64,000 bases of DNA from Tolumonas sp008015085 (lineage in GTDB: Bacteria > Pseudomonadota > Gammaproteobacteria > Enterobacterales > Aeromonadaceae): positions 248,001 to 312,000 of the forward strand of contig JAJUJX010000001.1 of NCBI GenBank assembly GCA_029265125.1, read 5' to 3'. The notes below the pieces were generated by a model that worked only from the letters and a program-made list of their open reading frames with translations, did not search any database and was not told the origin of the DNA. Made by a program: the position numbers and the translations under genes. Shown here in pieces: positions 7,967 to 15,713 of the stretch. Every line of letters begins with the position of its first letter. Position 1 is the first letter of the stretch.

Positions 7967-8950
7967 ATGAGTATGGAGATCCGGGTATTTAGCGAGAGCT
8001 GGCCAATCCGAGGCTCATTCACTATTTCGCGCGGTAGCAAGACTGCCGCCGATGTGGTGGTAGTTGAACTCACTCAGGATGGCGTTACTGGCCGGGGTGA
8101 ATGTGTGCCTTATGCTCGTTACGGTGAATCGGTGCAGGGCGTCATTACACAGATTGAAAATATTATGCCCGTCTTGCGAGAGGGGCTGGATCGCGGAGCG
8201 CTTCAGTCGGTATTACCAGCGGGAGCTGCCCGCAATGCAGTCGATTGCGCTTTGTGGGATCTTGAAAGCAAACAGCACCGTCAACGGATCTGGCAGCGGC
8301 TTAATAAGCCAGAACCGGATGCGTTGCTGACGGCCTATACCTTATCACTTGATACACCGGAAAACATGCAGGCAGCCGCAGAAGCTAATTCTGACCGTCC
8401 GTTGCTGAAGCTCAAACTGGCTGGGGCAGGTGATTTGGCGCGTGTGACTGCTGTACGAAAAGGGGCGCCACAGGCCCGCATTATTGTTGATGCGAATGAA
8501 GGCTGGGATGAAACGCTCTATCGCGAATTGGTTCCGGCGCTTCAGAAGCTTGGCGTTGAGATGATTGAGCAGCCGCTGCCAGCCGGACAAGATCAGATCC
8601 TGGCCTCTCTGCCGCGTCCTATTCCTATTTGTGCCGATGAGTCTTGTCACGACAGTTCGACCTTACATGAGCTGATCGGCCGGTATGACATGATCAACAT
8701 TAAGCTGGATAAAACCGGTGGTCTGACCGAAGCTCTTGAACTGCGTAAACAAGCTGAAGCTGCCGGAATGAAAATTATGGTGGGCTGCATGCTGGCCACT
8801 TCATTGGCGATGGCTCCGGCCTTTGTTGTTGCACAAGGGGCTCAGGTCGTGGATCTGGACGGGCCATTGTTGCTGCAGAAAGATCGTGATGCCGGATTTA
8901 ATTTTTCAGACAACCAGATGCATGCACCTGATGCGGCATTGTGGGGCTAG
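7967..8950 (+). CDS. dgcA: N-acetyl-D-glutamate racemase / dipeptide-epimerase-like enolase-superfamily protein
   Basis: A 327-residue enolase-superfamily protein of the dipeptide epimerase subgroup. The expected active-site elements are all visible: a KLKLAG strand with the KxK bases, IIVDANEGW with the first metal Asp, MIEQPLPAG with the Glu, CADESCHD with the third ligand, and INIKLDKTGGL with the opposing Lys. A second ATG at 7973 is better spaced from AGGTGAG than the first at 7967. DgcA enzymes racemise N-acetyl-D-glutamate to the L form. Plain Ala-Glu epimerisation of murein dipeptides is the main alternative and would also fit the nearby pepD gene. It is co-transcribed with dgcN and dat. 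Confidence 0.87.
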   Translation: MSMEIRVFSESWPIRGSFTISRGSKTAADVVVVELTQDGVTGRGECVPYARYGESVQGVITQIENIMPVLREGLDRGALQSVLPAGAARNAVDCALWDLESKQHRQRIWQRLNKPEPDALLTAYTLSLDTPENMQAAAEANSDRPLLKLKLAGAGDLARVTAVRKGAPQARIIVDANEGWDETLYRELVPALQKLGVEMIEQPLPAGQDQILASLPRPIPICADESCHDSSTLHELIGRYDMINIKLDKTGGLTEALELRKQAEAAGMKIMVGCMLATSLAMAPAFVVAQGAQVVDLDGPLLLQKDRDAGFNFSDNQMHAPDAALWG

Positions 8951-8977
8951 ATTAAATTTAATTTTAAGGAGTTGGAC

Positions 8978-9838
8978 ATGAGTCGCATTGTCTATGTAGA
9001 TGGTCAGTATGTTGATGAAAAAGAAGCAAAAATCTCTGTTTTTGACCGTGGATTTTTGTTTGCTGATGCGGTGTATGAAGTGACTGCAGTACTGAACGGT
9101 AAGCTGGTGGAGTTTGACGGTCATCTTGAACGTCTGCAACGTTCCTGCCGTGAGTTGTCGCTGGCAATGCCAGTGGGCGCTGCACAGTTGAAAACGATCC
9201 ATGAAGAACTGATTAAAAAGAATCATCTGGTGGAGGGTGGTATTTATCTGCAGATCAGTCGTGGTAATGCTGGCGATCGTGATTTCGCATTTCCTTCCGC
9301 GGAAGTAAAACCGACACTGGTGCTGTTTACTCAGTCCCGTCCGGTCATTGACAGCCCTAAAGTGAAAACGGGGATTAAAGTCGTGACCATGCCGGATATC
9401 CGCTGGCATCGTCGTGATATCAAAACTGTCGGTTTGCTGGCACCGTGTCTGGCCAAAGAGTATGCCCATGCCAATGATGCTGACGATGCTTTTCTGGTAG
9501 AAAACGGCTTTATTACTGAAGGCAGCTCCAGTAACGCTTATATTGTGCTGGCTGATAACACCGTGGTGACTCGTCCGTTAAGCAACGATATTCTGCATGG
9601 TATTACCCGTAAGGCTCTGCTTGAGCTGGCGGCTCGTGATGGTATCAAGGTCGAAGAGCGTCTGTTTACGCCGGATGAAGCCTATCATGCCAAAGAGGCC
9701 TTTATCAGTTCAGCAACCACGTTTGTCTGGCCAGTAGTCAGTATCGACGGCAAGCAAATCGGTGATGGTAAACCGGGGGCGGTAGCATTACGTCTGCGCG
9801 AGATTTATGTGGAACTTGCTATGGCTCAGGTGAACTGA
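8978..9838 (+). CDS. dat: D-amino acid aminotransferase (class IV)
   Basis: A 286-residue fold-type IV PLP aminotransferase of the D-alanine aminotransferase type. It opens IVYVDGQYVDEKEAKISVFDRGFLFADAVYEV, a recognisable class IV N-terminus. The PLP lysine is in CLAKEYAHAN, followed by the EGSSSNAYIV cofactor-binding turn. The start is the ATG at 8978, six bases after AAGGAG; a TTG at 8972 was discarded. The enzyme would move amino groups from D-amino acids to 2-oxoglutarate, yielding D-glutamate. That links it to the dgcN-dgcA genes upstream. Branched-chain or aminodeoxychorismate activity belongs to related subfamilies but fits the context less well. Confidence 0.88.
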   Translation: MSRIVYVDGQYVDEKEAKISVFDRGFLFADAVYEVTAVLNGKLVEFDGHLERLQRSCRELSLAMPVGAAQLKTIHEELIKKNHLVEGGIYLQISRGNAGDRDFAFPSAEVKPTLVLFTQSRPVIDSPKVKTGIKVVTMPDIRWHRRDIKTVGLLAPCLAKEYAHANDADDAFLVENGFITEGSSSNAYIVLADNTVVTRPLSNDILHGITRKALLELAARDGIKVEERLFTPDEAYHAKEAFISSATTFVWPVVSIDGKQIGDGKPGAVALRLREIYVELAMAQVN

Positions 9839-9865
9839 TTTAGTCTGGCCCGGTTTATGTATAGG

Positions 9866-9895
9866 TTCAGTCAGCCGACTCTGGTGCTGACTGAA
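9866..9895 (+). other. Perfect 10-bp hairpin between dat and the symporter gene
   Basis: TTCAGTCAGC pairs exactly with GCTGACTGAA around a ten-base loop, followed by only TTTAT. It could be a weak terminator or an RNA processing site that lowers symporter expression relative to dgcN-dgcA-dat. Confidence 0.55.
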
Positions 9896-10002
9896 TTTAT
9901 CCTTCTGATATATAAAACAATCTATAAAAACAACAGTACCATTGACGAGTAAATATTTTAAGCAGGTGAAGTGAAATCCCTTACTTAACGGAGATTAATC
10001 AT

Positions 10003-11391
10003 ATGGAATACCTACTGAATGCTTTTAATGGTCTGAACGGCATCGTCTGGGGCGCCCCGATGCTGGTTCTGATTCTGGGAACCGGCTTGTTCCTGATGCT
10101 TCTGCTTAAATTCATGCCACTGTGTAAGATCGGTGCCGGTTTTGCGCTGTTGTGGCAAGGACGCACCAAATCAGATGATGAAAGTGGTGAAATCAGTCCG
10201 TTTCAGGCATTGATGACCTGTCTGGCTGCGACCGTAGGTACTGGGAATATTGCCGGGGTCGCAACGGCAATTTTTATGGGCGGGCCGGGTGCACTGTTCT
10301 GGATGTGGTGTACTGCATTGGTTGGTATGGCGACCAAATATTCTGAAGTCGTGCTGGCTGTGCATTACCGGGAAAAAGATACCTCTGGTGAGCATATCGG
10401 AGGCCCTATGTATGCCATCAAAAATGGTCTGGGCAAACGCTGGGTCTGGCTGGGAACGGCCTTTGCCATTTTCGGTGGTCTGGCTGGATTTGGTATCGGC
10501 AATATGGTTCAGGTCAACAGTATGGCGCAGGCACTGGACAGTACGTTGCATATTCCGACCTGGTTAACCGGCGTGGTGACTACCGTCGTTGTTGCACTGG
10601 TTACATTGGGGGGAGTGAAACGTATCGGTAAAGTGGCTGAATCACTGGTGCCGTTTATGTGTGTGGCATATGTACTGGCGGCACTTGGTGTGCTGATTGT
10701 GAATGTGACTGAAATTCCGCATGCATTCTCTTTGATCTTCTCCTGCGCCTTTACACCGGTTGCTGCGACCGGCGGATTTGCCGGTTCAGTCGTGCTAATG
10801 TCAATCCGCTATGGTGTAGCGCGGGGTGTTTTCTCTAATGAAGCTGGCCTGGGAACAGCTGGTATTGCACAGGCGGCAGGGACGACCAAAAGTGCAGTTC
10901 GCTCCGGTCTGATCGGTATGCTGGGTACGTTCATTGACACGCTGATTGTTTGTTCCGCTACCGGGTTGGCGATTATTACCTCTGGTGTCTGGACCTCAGG
11001 CAAGAGTGGTGCAGCTTTATCTGCTGCTGCTTTTGAGTCGGCTATGCCGGGGTTTGGCGGGGTGTTGCTGACGGTTGCACTGGTGATCTTTGCTTTTACC
11101 ACCATTCTGGGCTGGAGCTACTACGGTGAAAAATGTTGGATCTATCTGGTCGGAACTAAAGCGGTGCTTCCTTTCCGAGTTTTCTGGGTCATTGCTGTAC
11201 CGTTTGGTGCAATATCTCAACTCGATTTTGCCTGGTTAGTAGCAGATACTCTGAATGGCATGATGGCAATTCCTAACCTGTTGTCATTGCTGTTATTGAG
11301 TCCGGTCATTCTGAAACTGACCCGAGAATACTTTGGCAGTGAAGAAGTGGGTGATGTTCTGCCGGAAAATGCAGACACAGCCAACAACTGA
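10003..11391 (+). CDS. Sodium:alanine/glycine symporter, AGCS family
   Basis: A 462-residue integral membrane protein with about ten hydrophobic segments and AGCS-family signatures: QALMTCLAATVGTGNIAGVA near residue 67, GALFWMWCTALVGMATKYSE near 95, and FSNEAGLGTAGIAQAA near 278. These carriers import alanine or glycine with sodium, and some accept D-alanine. It lies 164 bp after dat on the same strand, with a hairpin between. In this neighbourhood D-alanine or D-serine uptake is plausible. Regulation is probably shared with the dgcN operon but may include its own promoter. It is followed by its own terminator. Confidence 0.92.
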   Translation: MEYLLNAFNGLNGIVWGAPMLVLILGTGLFLMLLLKFMPLCKIGAGFALLWQGRTKSDDESGEISPFQALMTCLAATVGTGNIAGVATAIFMGGPGALFWMWCTALVGMATKYSEVVLAVHYREKDTSGEHIGGPMYAIKNGLGKRWVWLGTAFAIFGGLAGFGIGNMVQVNSMAQALDSTLHIPTWLTGVVTTVVVALVTLGGVKRIGKVAESLVPFMCVAYVLAALGVLIVNVTEIPHAFSLIFSCAFTPVAATGGFAGSVVLMSIRYGVARGVFSNEAGLGTAGIAQAAGTTKSAVRSGLIGMLGTFIDTLIVCSATGLAIITSGVWTSGKSGAALSAAAFESAMPGFGGVLLTVALVIFAFTTILGWSYYGEKCWIYLVGTKAVLPFRVFWVIAVPFGAISQLDFAWLVADTLNGMMAIPNLLSLLLLSPVILKLTREYFGSEEVGDVLPENADTANN

Positions 11392-11426
11392 GTCTCTTCC
11401 TGTGGCATAGTCTATAGTGATAAATG

Positions 11427-11449
11427 GCTCCTGCGGTGCGGGAGCTTTT
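11427..11449 (+). terminator. Terminator after the AGCS symporter gene
   Basis: GCTCCTG pairs with CGGGAGC around a five-base loop, followed by TTTTATT. It lies 35 bases after the stop codon. Confidence 0.75.
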
Positions 11450-11487
11450 ATTATTCCAAGATTTTGATTGTTGGTCATCGCTTATTG

Positions 11488-11524
11488 ATAGGTAATTCCT
11501 ATCAAACAAATAGCTCACAACGAT
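11488..11524 (+). promoter_or_regulatory. OxyR binding site upstream of ahpC
   Basis: The order is ATAG-N7-CTAT, seven bases, then ATAG-N7-CGAT. This matches the four tetranucleotides of the OxyR consensus at 15 of 16 positions with correct spacing. It ends 93 bp before the ahpC start. A possible -10 (TATTAA) lies near 11550. This is strong evidence for peroxide induction through OxyR. Confidence 0.85.
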
Positions 11525-11617
11525 TAGATGAAATTCAGTTTCTGGTTCAATATTAATGACATCGGGATGCGATGCACCCGAATCTGAATTAGATAACCCA
11601 ACGAAGGAGCTACACTC

Positions 11618-12181
11618 ATGTCTTTGATTAACACTGAAGTTAAAGAATTCGCTGCTACCGCTTATCACAATGGCAAATTTGTTCCTGTGACTCAGGAAGA
11701 TCTGAAAGGCAAATGGTCAGTTGTATTCTTCTACCCTGCTGACTTCACTTTCGTATGTCCAACTGAACTGGGCGATCTGGCTGACAACTACGCTGAATTC
11801 CAGAAACTGGGTGTAGAAATCTATGGTGTGTCTACAGACACTCATTTCACCCACAAAGCATGGCACGATACTTCAGACACCATCAAAAAAGTTCAGTATC
11901 CGCTGGTAGGTGACCCAACTGGTACTATCACTCGTAACTTCGAAGTGATGATTGAAGAAGAAGGTCTGGCTTATCGTGGTACATTCCTGATCAACCCAGA
12001 AGGTCAGATCAAACTGTGCGAAATTCACGACAACGGTATCGGTCGTGATGCCAAAGAACTGCTGCGTAAAGTTCAGGCAGCTCAGTATGTTGCTAGCCAT
12101 CCAGGTGAAGTTTGCCCAGCTAAATGGACTCCAGGCGCAGAAACTCTGGCTCCATCTCTGGATCTGGTTGGTAAAATCTAA
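11618..12181 (+). CDS. ahpC: Alkyl hydroperoxide reductase subunit C (2-Cys peroxiredoxin)
   Basis: A 187-residue typical 2-Cys peroxiredoxin, the same length as E. coli AhpC. The peroxidatic cysteine is Cys47 in FTFVCPTELGDL and the resolving cysteine is Cys166 in GEVCPAKW. It reduces hydrogen peroxide and organic peroxides in the cytoplasm and is re-reduced by AhpF, encoded next. GAAGGAG precedes the ATG. Codon use looks strongly biased towards abundant codons, consistent with high expression. An OxyR site lies upstream and a terminator separates it from ahpF. Confidence 0.97.
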   Translation: MSLINTEVKEFAATAYHNGKFVPVTQEDLKGKWSVVFFYPADFTFVCPTELGDLADNYAEFQKLGVEIYGVSTDTHFTHKAWHDTSDTIKKVQYPLVGDPTGTITRNFEVMIEEEGLAYRGTFLINPEGQIKLCEIHDNGIGRDAKELLRKVQAAQYVASHPGEVCPAKWTPGAETLAPSLDLVGKI

Positions 12182-12195
12182 TCCTGCTTCAGACA

Positions 12196-12222
12196 CTGCC
12201 GGGTTAGCCCGGCAGTTTTTTT
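12196..12222 (+). terminator. Strong terminator between ahpC and ahpF
   Basis: CTGCCGGG pairs with CCCGGCAG around a TTAG loop and is followed by seven T residues. It sits 15 bases after ahpC. Since ahpF has no obvious promoter in the remaining 30 bp, read-through probably sets a high AhpC:AhpF ratio. Confidence 0.88.
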
Positions 12223-12252
12223 CTGGCTTTAATTCACGAGATGAGACTGACC

Positions 12253-13818
12253 ATGTTAGATACAAATTTAAAAAATCAATTAAAAGGCTACTTAGCCAAT
12301 GTGACTCATCCTATCGAGATCATTGCTTCGGTTGATGACAGTGAAAAATCTCGCGAGTTACAGTCATTACTAAATGATATTGCAGAACAATCTGACAAAA
12401 TTACCCTGCGTGAATCTGATGATCCGACAGCCCGCAAGCCTTCTTTTGCCCTGAATCGTGTAGGGTCAGATATGGGCGTCGCTTTTGCCGGTTTACCGAT
12501 GGGGCATGAATTCACGTCGCTGGTATTAGCGCTGCTGCAGGTCGGTGGTCATCCATCTAAGGCCGATCCTGAAGTGCTGGAGCAAGTGCGCAATTTACCC
12601 GGTGAATACATTTTTGAAACCTATATTTCTCTGACCTGCCAGAACTGCCCGGATGTAGTCCAGGCGCTGAACCTGATGGCAGTGCTCAACCCAAGAATTC
12701 GTCATGTCATGATTGATGGAGCCTTGTTCCAGGACGAGGTGAACGAACGTCAGATCATGGCAGTACCAACCGTTTACCTGAATGGTCAGGTCTTCGGCCA
12801 GGGGCGTATGACCCTTGAAGAAATTGTTGCCAAACTCGATACCGGCTCTGCGGAGCGTGAGGCAGCAAAAATTAATGAAAAAGCACCGTTTGACGTCTTA
12901 GTGGTCGGTGGTGGTCCGGCAGGCTCGGCGGCAGCCATCTATGCAGCGCGAAAAGGCATTCGTACCGGTGTGGTAGCGGAGCGTTTCGGTGGTCAGGTGC
13001 TCGACACTATGAGCATTGAAAACTTTATCTCTGTTAAAGAGACCGAAGGCCCGAAACTGGCAATGGCACTGGAGCAGCACGTTAAAGAATATGATGTAGA
13101 TGTGATGAATCTGCAGCGTGCCGCTGGTGTTGCTCGTAACGGTGATTTCGTAGAAGTAACAATGCAAAGTGGTGCTGTACTGAAGAGTAAATCAGTGATT
13201 CTGGCAACCGGTGCACGCTGGCGTGAAATGAATGTACCGGGTGAAAAAGAGTATCGCACCAAAGGAGTTGCATACTGCCCGCATTGTGATGGCCCACTGT
13301 TTAAAGGTAAACGAGTGGCGGTGATCGGTGGTGGTAACTCTGGTGTGGAAGCCGCAATTGATCTGGCTGGTATTGTTTCTCATGTCACCTTACTGGAGTT
13401 TGATAACAAACTGCGTGCTGATGCGGTATTACAAAGCAAACTGCGTAGTCTGCCAAACGTCACTATTATCACCGAAGCGCTGTCAACTGAAGTACTGGGT
13501 GATGGTAATAAAGTGACTGGCCTGACCTATACAAATCGTACAACCGGTGAGAATCACAAGGTTGAACTGGAAGGGATCTTTGTTCAGATTGGCCTGTTGC
13601 CGAATACTGACTGGCTGAAAGGCAGTGAAGTTGAACTCAGTAACCGTGGTGAAATCGTAGTTGGCGCTCATGGTAATACCTCGATGGAAGGTGTATTTGC
13701 GGCTGGTGATTGCACTATTGTGCCTTACAAACAGATCATCATTGCGATGGGCGAGGGGGCCAAAGCATCACTGGGTGCTTTTGATTACCTGATCCGCTCT
13801 TCTGCACCGAAAGCCTGA
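12253..13818 (+). CDS. ahpF: Alkyl hydroperoxide reductase subunit F
   Basis: A 521-residue flavoprotein disulfide reductase, exactly the E. coli length when started at MLDTNLKNQLK (12253). The N-terminal tandem thioredoxin-fold domain carries SLTCQNCPDVVQAL with Cys-x-x-Cys at about residues 128-131. The FAD domain begins DVLVVGGGPAGSAAAIYAARKG. The redox pair is in YCPHCDGPLF, followed by the NAD(P)H-binding VAVIGGGNSGVEAAIDLAG and the second FAD motif GVFAAGDCT. It passes electrons from NADH to AhpC. An upstream in-frame ATG at 12241 lacks the family N-terminus. It follows ahpC across an attenuating terminator. Confidence 0.97.
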   Translation: MLDTNLKNQLKGYLANVTHPIEIIASVDDSEKSRELQSLLNDIAEQSDKITLRESDDPTARKPSFALNRVGSDMGVAFAGLPMGHEFTSLVLALLQVGGHPSKADPEVLEQVRNLPGEYIFETYISLTCQNCPDVVQALNLMAVLNPRIRHVMIDGALFQDEVNERQIMAVPTVYLNGQVFGQGRMTLEEIVAKLDTGSAEREAAKINEKAPFDVLVVGGGPAGSAAAIYAARKGIRTGVVAERFGGQVLDTMSIENFISVKETEGPKLAMALEQHVKEYDVDVMNLQRAAGVARNGDFVEVTMQSGAVLKSKSVILATGARWREMNVPGEKEYRTKGVAYCPHCDGPLFKGKRVAVIGGGNSGVEAAIDLAGIVSHVTLLEFDNKLRADAVLQSKLRSLPNVTIITEALSTEVLGDGNKVTGLTYTNRTTGENHKVELEGIFVQIGLLPNTDWLKGSEVELSNRGEIVVGAHGNTSMEGVFAAGDCTIVPYKQIIIAMGEGAKASLGAFDYLIRSSAPKA

Positions 13819-13847
13819 ATTTAAACCTTTAAATAGGTCATTAAATC

Positions 13848-13885
13848 AAAGCCTGCTTATTAATAAAAAATAGGCAGGCTTTTTT
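13848..13885 (+). terminator. Terminator after ahpF
   Basis: AAAGCCTGC pairs with GCAGGCTTT across a 17-base loop and runs into TTTTTT. It lies 30 bases after the stop. Confidence 0.8.
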
Positions 13886-14116
13886 CGTATAAATAATTTA
13901 CGAATTAGTTAGCTATTAATCCTGGTCTGTGTTTTAATCTTAATCGGCCTGTAGATCAGACCTATTTATGAAAGACATTTTGAAGTTAAGTACCCTGCCC
14001 GACCTTACCGTTTGAGCTGTTGTAGTAATATTTTCTCTGTGCCCCCCATAAGTATCGACAGATAAATCTGGCCATTATTGCCTCTGTGGCACCAATTTAT
14101 TTCTTAGGAAAATATT
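13886..14116 (+). promoter_or_regulatory. Upstream region and probable long leader of the cold-shock gene
   Basis: This 231-bp stretch has no ORF. Cold-shock protein genes commonly have long structured 5' leaders, and this gap is large enough for one. A clear ribosome site (TTAGGAAAATATT) precedes the ATG. I could not identify a definite promoter or cold-box. Confidence 0.4.
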
Positions 14117-14326
14117 ATGTCTAAAGTTACTGGTTTAGTTAAATGGTTCAACGAAACTAAAGGTTTTGGCTTCCTGTCTCAGGACAACGGCGGTAAAGAC
14201 GTATTCGTACATTTCTCTGCTATCGCTTCTACAGGTTTCAAAACACTGGCTGAAGGTCAGGCGGTTTCTTTTGAAATCGAAGAAGGCCAGCGTGGCCCAT
14301 CAGCAGTGAATGTAACTATTCGCTAA
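14117..14326 (+). CDS. CspA-family cold-shock protein
   Basis: A 69-residue cold-shock domain protein and single-stranded nucleic acid chaperone. Both RNA-binding motifs are intact: KGFGFLSQ (RNP1, about residues 16-23) and DVFVHFSAI (RNP2, about 33-41). The sequence is nearest to the E. coli CspC/CspE type (VKWFNETKGFGF, FKTLAEGQAVSFEIEEGQRGPSA), but the exact paralogue cannot be fixed. It stands alone between two terminators. Confidence 0.95.
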   Translation: MSKVTGLVKWFNETKGFGFLSQDNGGKDVFVHFSAIASTGFKTLAEGQAVSFEIEEGQRGPSAVNVTIR

Positions 14327-14408
14327 CTGATTCGGTCTCTTAACAGACCATCTTTATTTTTCGGATAAGCATAAATAATTATTTAGTTATTTTATTTAAT
14401 CCGGAATA

Positions 14409-14435
14409 AAAACCTGCTGCAAAGCAGGTTTTTTT
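14409..14435 (+). terminator. Bidirectional terminator (cold-shock gene / HD phosphohydrolase gene)
   Basis: AACCTGCT pairs with AGCAGGTT around GCAA, with A residues before and T residues after. It can serve the plus-strand cold-shock gene and the convergent gene ending at 14447. Confidence 0.85.
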
Positions 14436-14446
14436 ATTTTTACGAT

Positions 14447-15103
14447 TTACAGTTCCTGCAATAATTGCTTTACATATCCTTCCAGATATTTTCGGCGTTG
14501 TTTTGCCATTTCCAGACCCGCAGTGGTTTGCATACTGTCAGCGACCTTATAAAGCTTAACGAAAAAGTGATCGAGCGCGAATTGCATATCATTCAGTTGA
14601 CGATGTTTAGCGAGTGGATCATAAGGATCAAACATTTCCCGTTCCATTCGGCCGGATGTGTAAAAGACGCGAGCCAGCCCGATAGCTCCCAAGGCTTCCA
14701 TCCTATCTGCGTCCTGCAATAGCTTTGCTTCCAGCGTATTGGCTGGCAGATTGGCAGAAAAACTGTGTGCTTCGATCGCGTGGCAGACCGTATTGATTTT
14801 GTCTGTCGGAAAGCCCAGCTCCAATAAAATAATCGCTGCCTCTTTCGCTGCCAGTCGTGAACTTAGATGTCTTTCCGGATGGTTCTTCGGCAGACTGACG
14901 ATGTCATGCAGGTAGGCTGCGGCCAGTAATACCAGCTCATCAGCTTGTGCGCCTTCCATCTGATTCAACGTTCTGGCGGTTTTCCATACTCGGCGAAAAT
15001 GGGAAATGTCGTGGGCACTGTCGGTCTCGGTATGGTGCTGTTCCAGCCAGTTTTCCAACTGTTGCTGCCAGTGGCTGAGCATGTCCTGATTATCTTTGTT
15101 CAT
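14447..15103 (-). CDS. yedJ: HD-domain phosphohydrolase (YedJ-like)
   Basis: A 218-residue HD-superfamily protein resembling E. coli YedJ (231 residues). The metal ligands are visible: DSAHDISHFRRVW with the first His, AAYLHDIVSLP with the HD pair at about residues 67-68, and the second Asp in LLQDADRMEALGAIG. These proteins are predicted nucleotide or phosphate-ester hydrolases; the physiological substrate is not established. The gene is single, convergent with the cold-shock gene and divergent from rbsD. A weak GTTATTTCAGCGG region lies before rbsD and no operator was identified. Confidence 0.85.
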   Translation of the reverse strand: MNKDNQDMLSHWQQQLENWLEQHHTETDSAHDISHFRRVWKTARTLNQMEGAQADELVLLAAAYLHDIVSLPKNHPERHLSSRLAAKEAAIILLELGFPTDKINTVCHAIEAHSFSANLPANTLEAKLLQDADRMEALGAIGLARVFYTSGRMEREMFDPYDPLAKHRQLNDMQFALDHFFVKLYKVADSMQTTAGLEMAKQRRKYLEGYVKQLLQEL

Positions 15104-15283
15104 TGTTGTGTTATTTCAGCGGATTATGAGCAGATTCTACGTTGAATCCGGCTTTATGGATTGAAAAATCATTCCTTTTAAAAGCTTTCGGGGGCGATCA
15201 CAGAACCGAACCGTGTCAAATGATACACCCAACAGGCAAGTGTCTTGGATCTTGATCGTCGTGCTCATAAAAGGATTGCTCTC

Positions 15284-15703
15284 ATGAAAAAACATGTCTT
15301 ACTGAATGCGCCACTCTCTCATGTTATTGCTACTATGGGCCACACCGATCAACTGGTGGTCTGCGATGCCGGTTTACCTATTCCTGCCGCACCGGAACGA
15401 ATTGATCTGGCGGTGAGCCGCGGTGTTCCTAAATTTATGGATGTAGTGCAGGCCATCACTGCTGAAATGCAGATAGAGCGGGTCATTATGGCACATGAGT
15501 TTGCTGAGGTGAGCCCGGCGCTGCATATCGAACTGGTGGCACATATGGAACACCTTGCCACAGAACAGGAACGTAATATCAGCTTTGATTATGTCAGCCA
15601 TGAAGAATTCAAGCAGATGACGCACACTTCCAGAGCGGTGGTTCGCACTGGCGAATGTACTCCTTATGCCAATGTGATTTTTGTTTCAGGTGTCGTGTTC
15701 TGA
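15284..15703 (+). CDS. rbsD: D-ribose pyranase, first copy
   Basis: A 139-residue RbsD that speeds conversion of beta-ribopyranose to the furanose used by ribokinase. Catalytic His20 is in MGHTD and the C-terminal signature GECTPYANVIFVSGVVF is intact. The ATG at 15284 is eight bases after AAGGA; the longer frame to 15245 lacks a ribosome site. It is clearly paralogous to the second rbsD at 16887, with near-identical N-termini. Its partner rbsK starts 10 bp downstream. No RbsR-type palindrome is visible before it, unlike the second copy, so it may be controlled differently. Confidence 0.95.
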   Translation: MKKHVLLNAPLSHVIATMGHTDQLVVCDAGLPIPAAPERIDLAVSRGVPKFMDVVQAITAEMQIERVIMAHEFAEVSPALHIELVAHMEHLATEQERNISFDYVSHEEFKQMTHTSRAVVRTGECTPYANVIFVSGVVF

Positions 15704-15713
15704 GGAGTGGTAT

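Noticed and set aside
9839..10002. Glycine riboswitch before the AGCS symporter
   Set aside because: No glycine-aptamer core or paired aptamers were seen; the only structure is the simple hairpin at 9866.
12241..12252. Upstream ATG start for ahpF
   Set aside because: It adds four residues not found in AhpF; the start at 12253 gives the E. coli length and N-terminus.
13886..14116. Small RNA gene or cold-box before the cold-shock gene
   Set aside because: Only loose stem possibilities were found; no conserved cold-box could be identified by eye.
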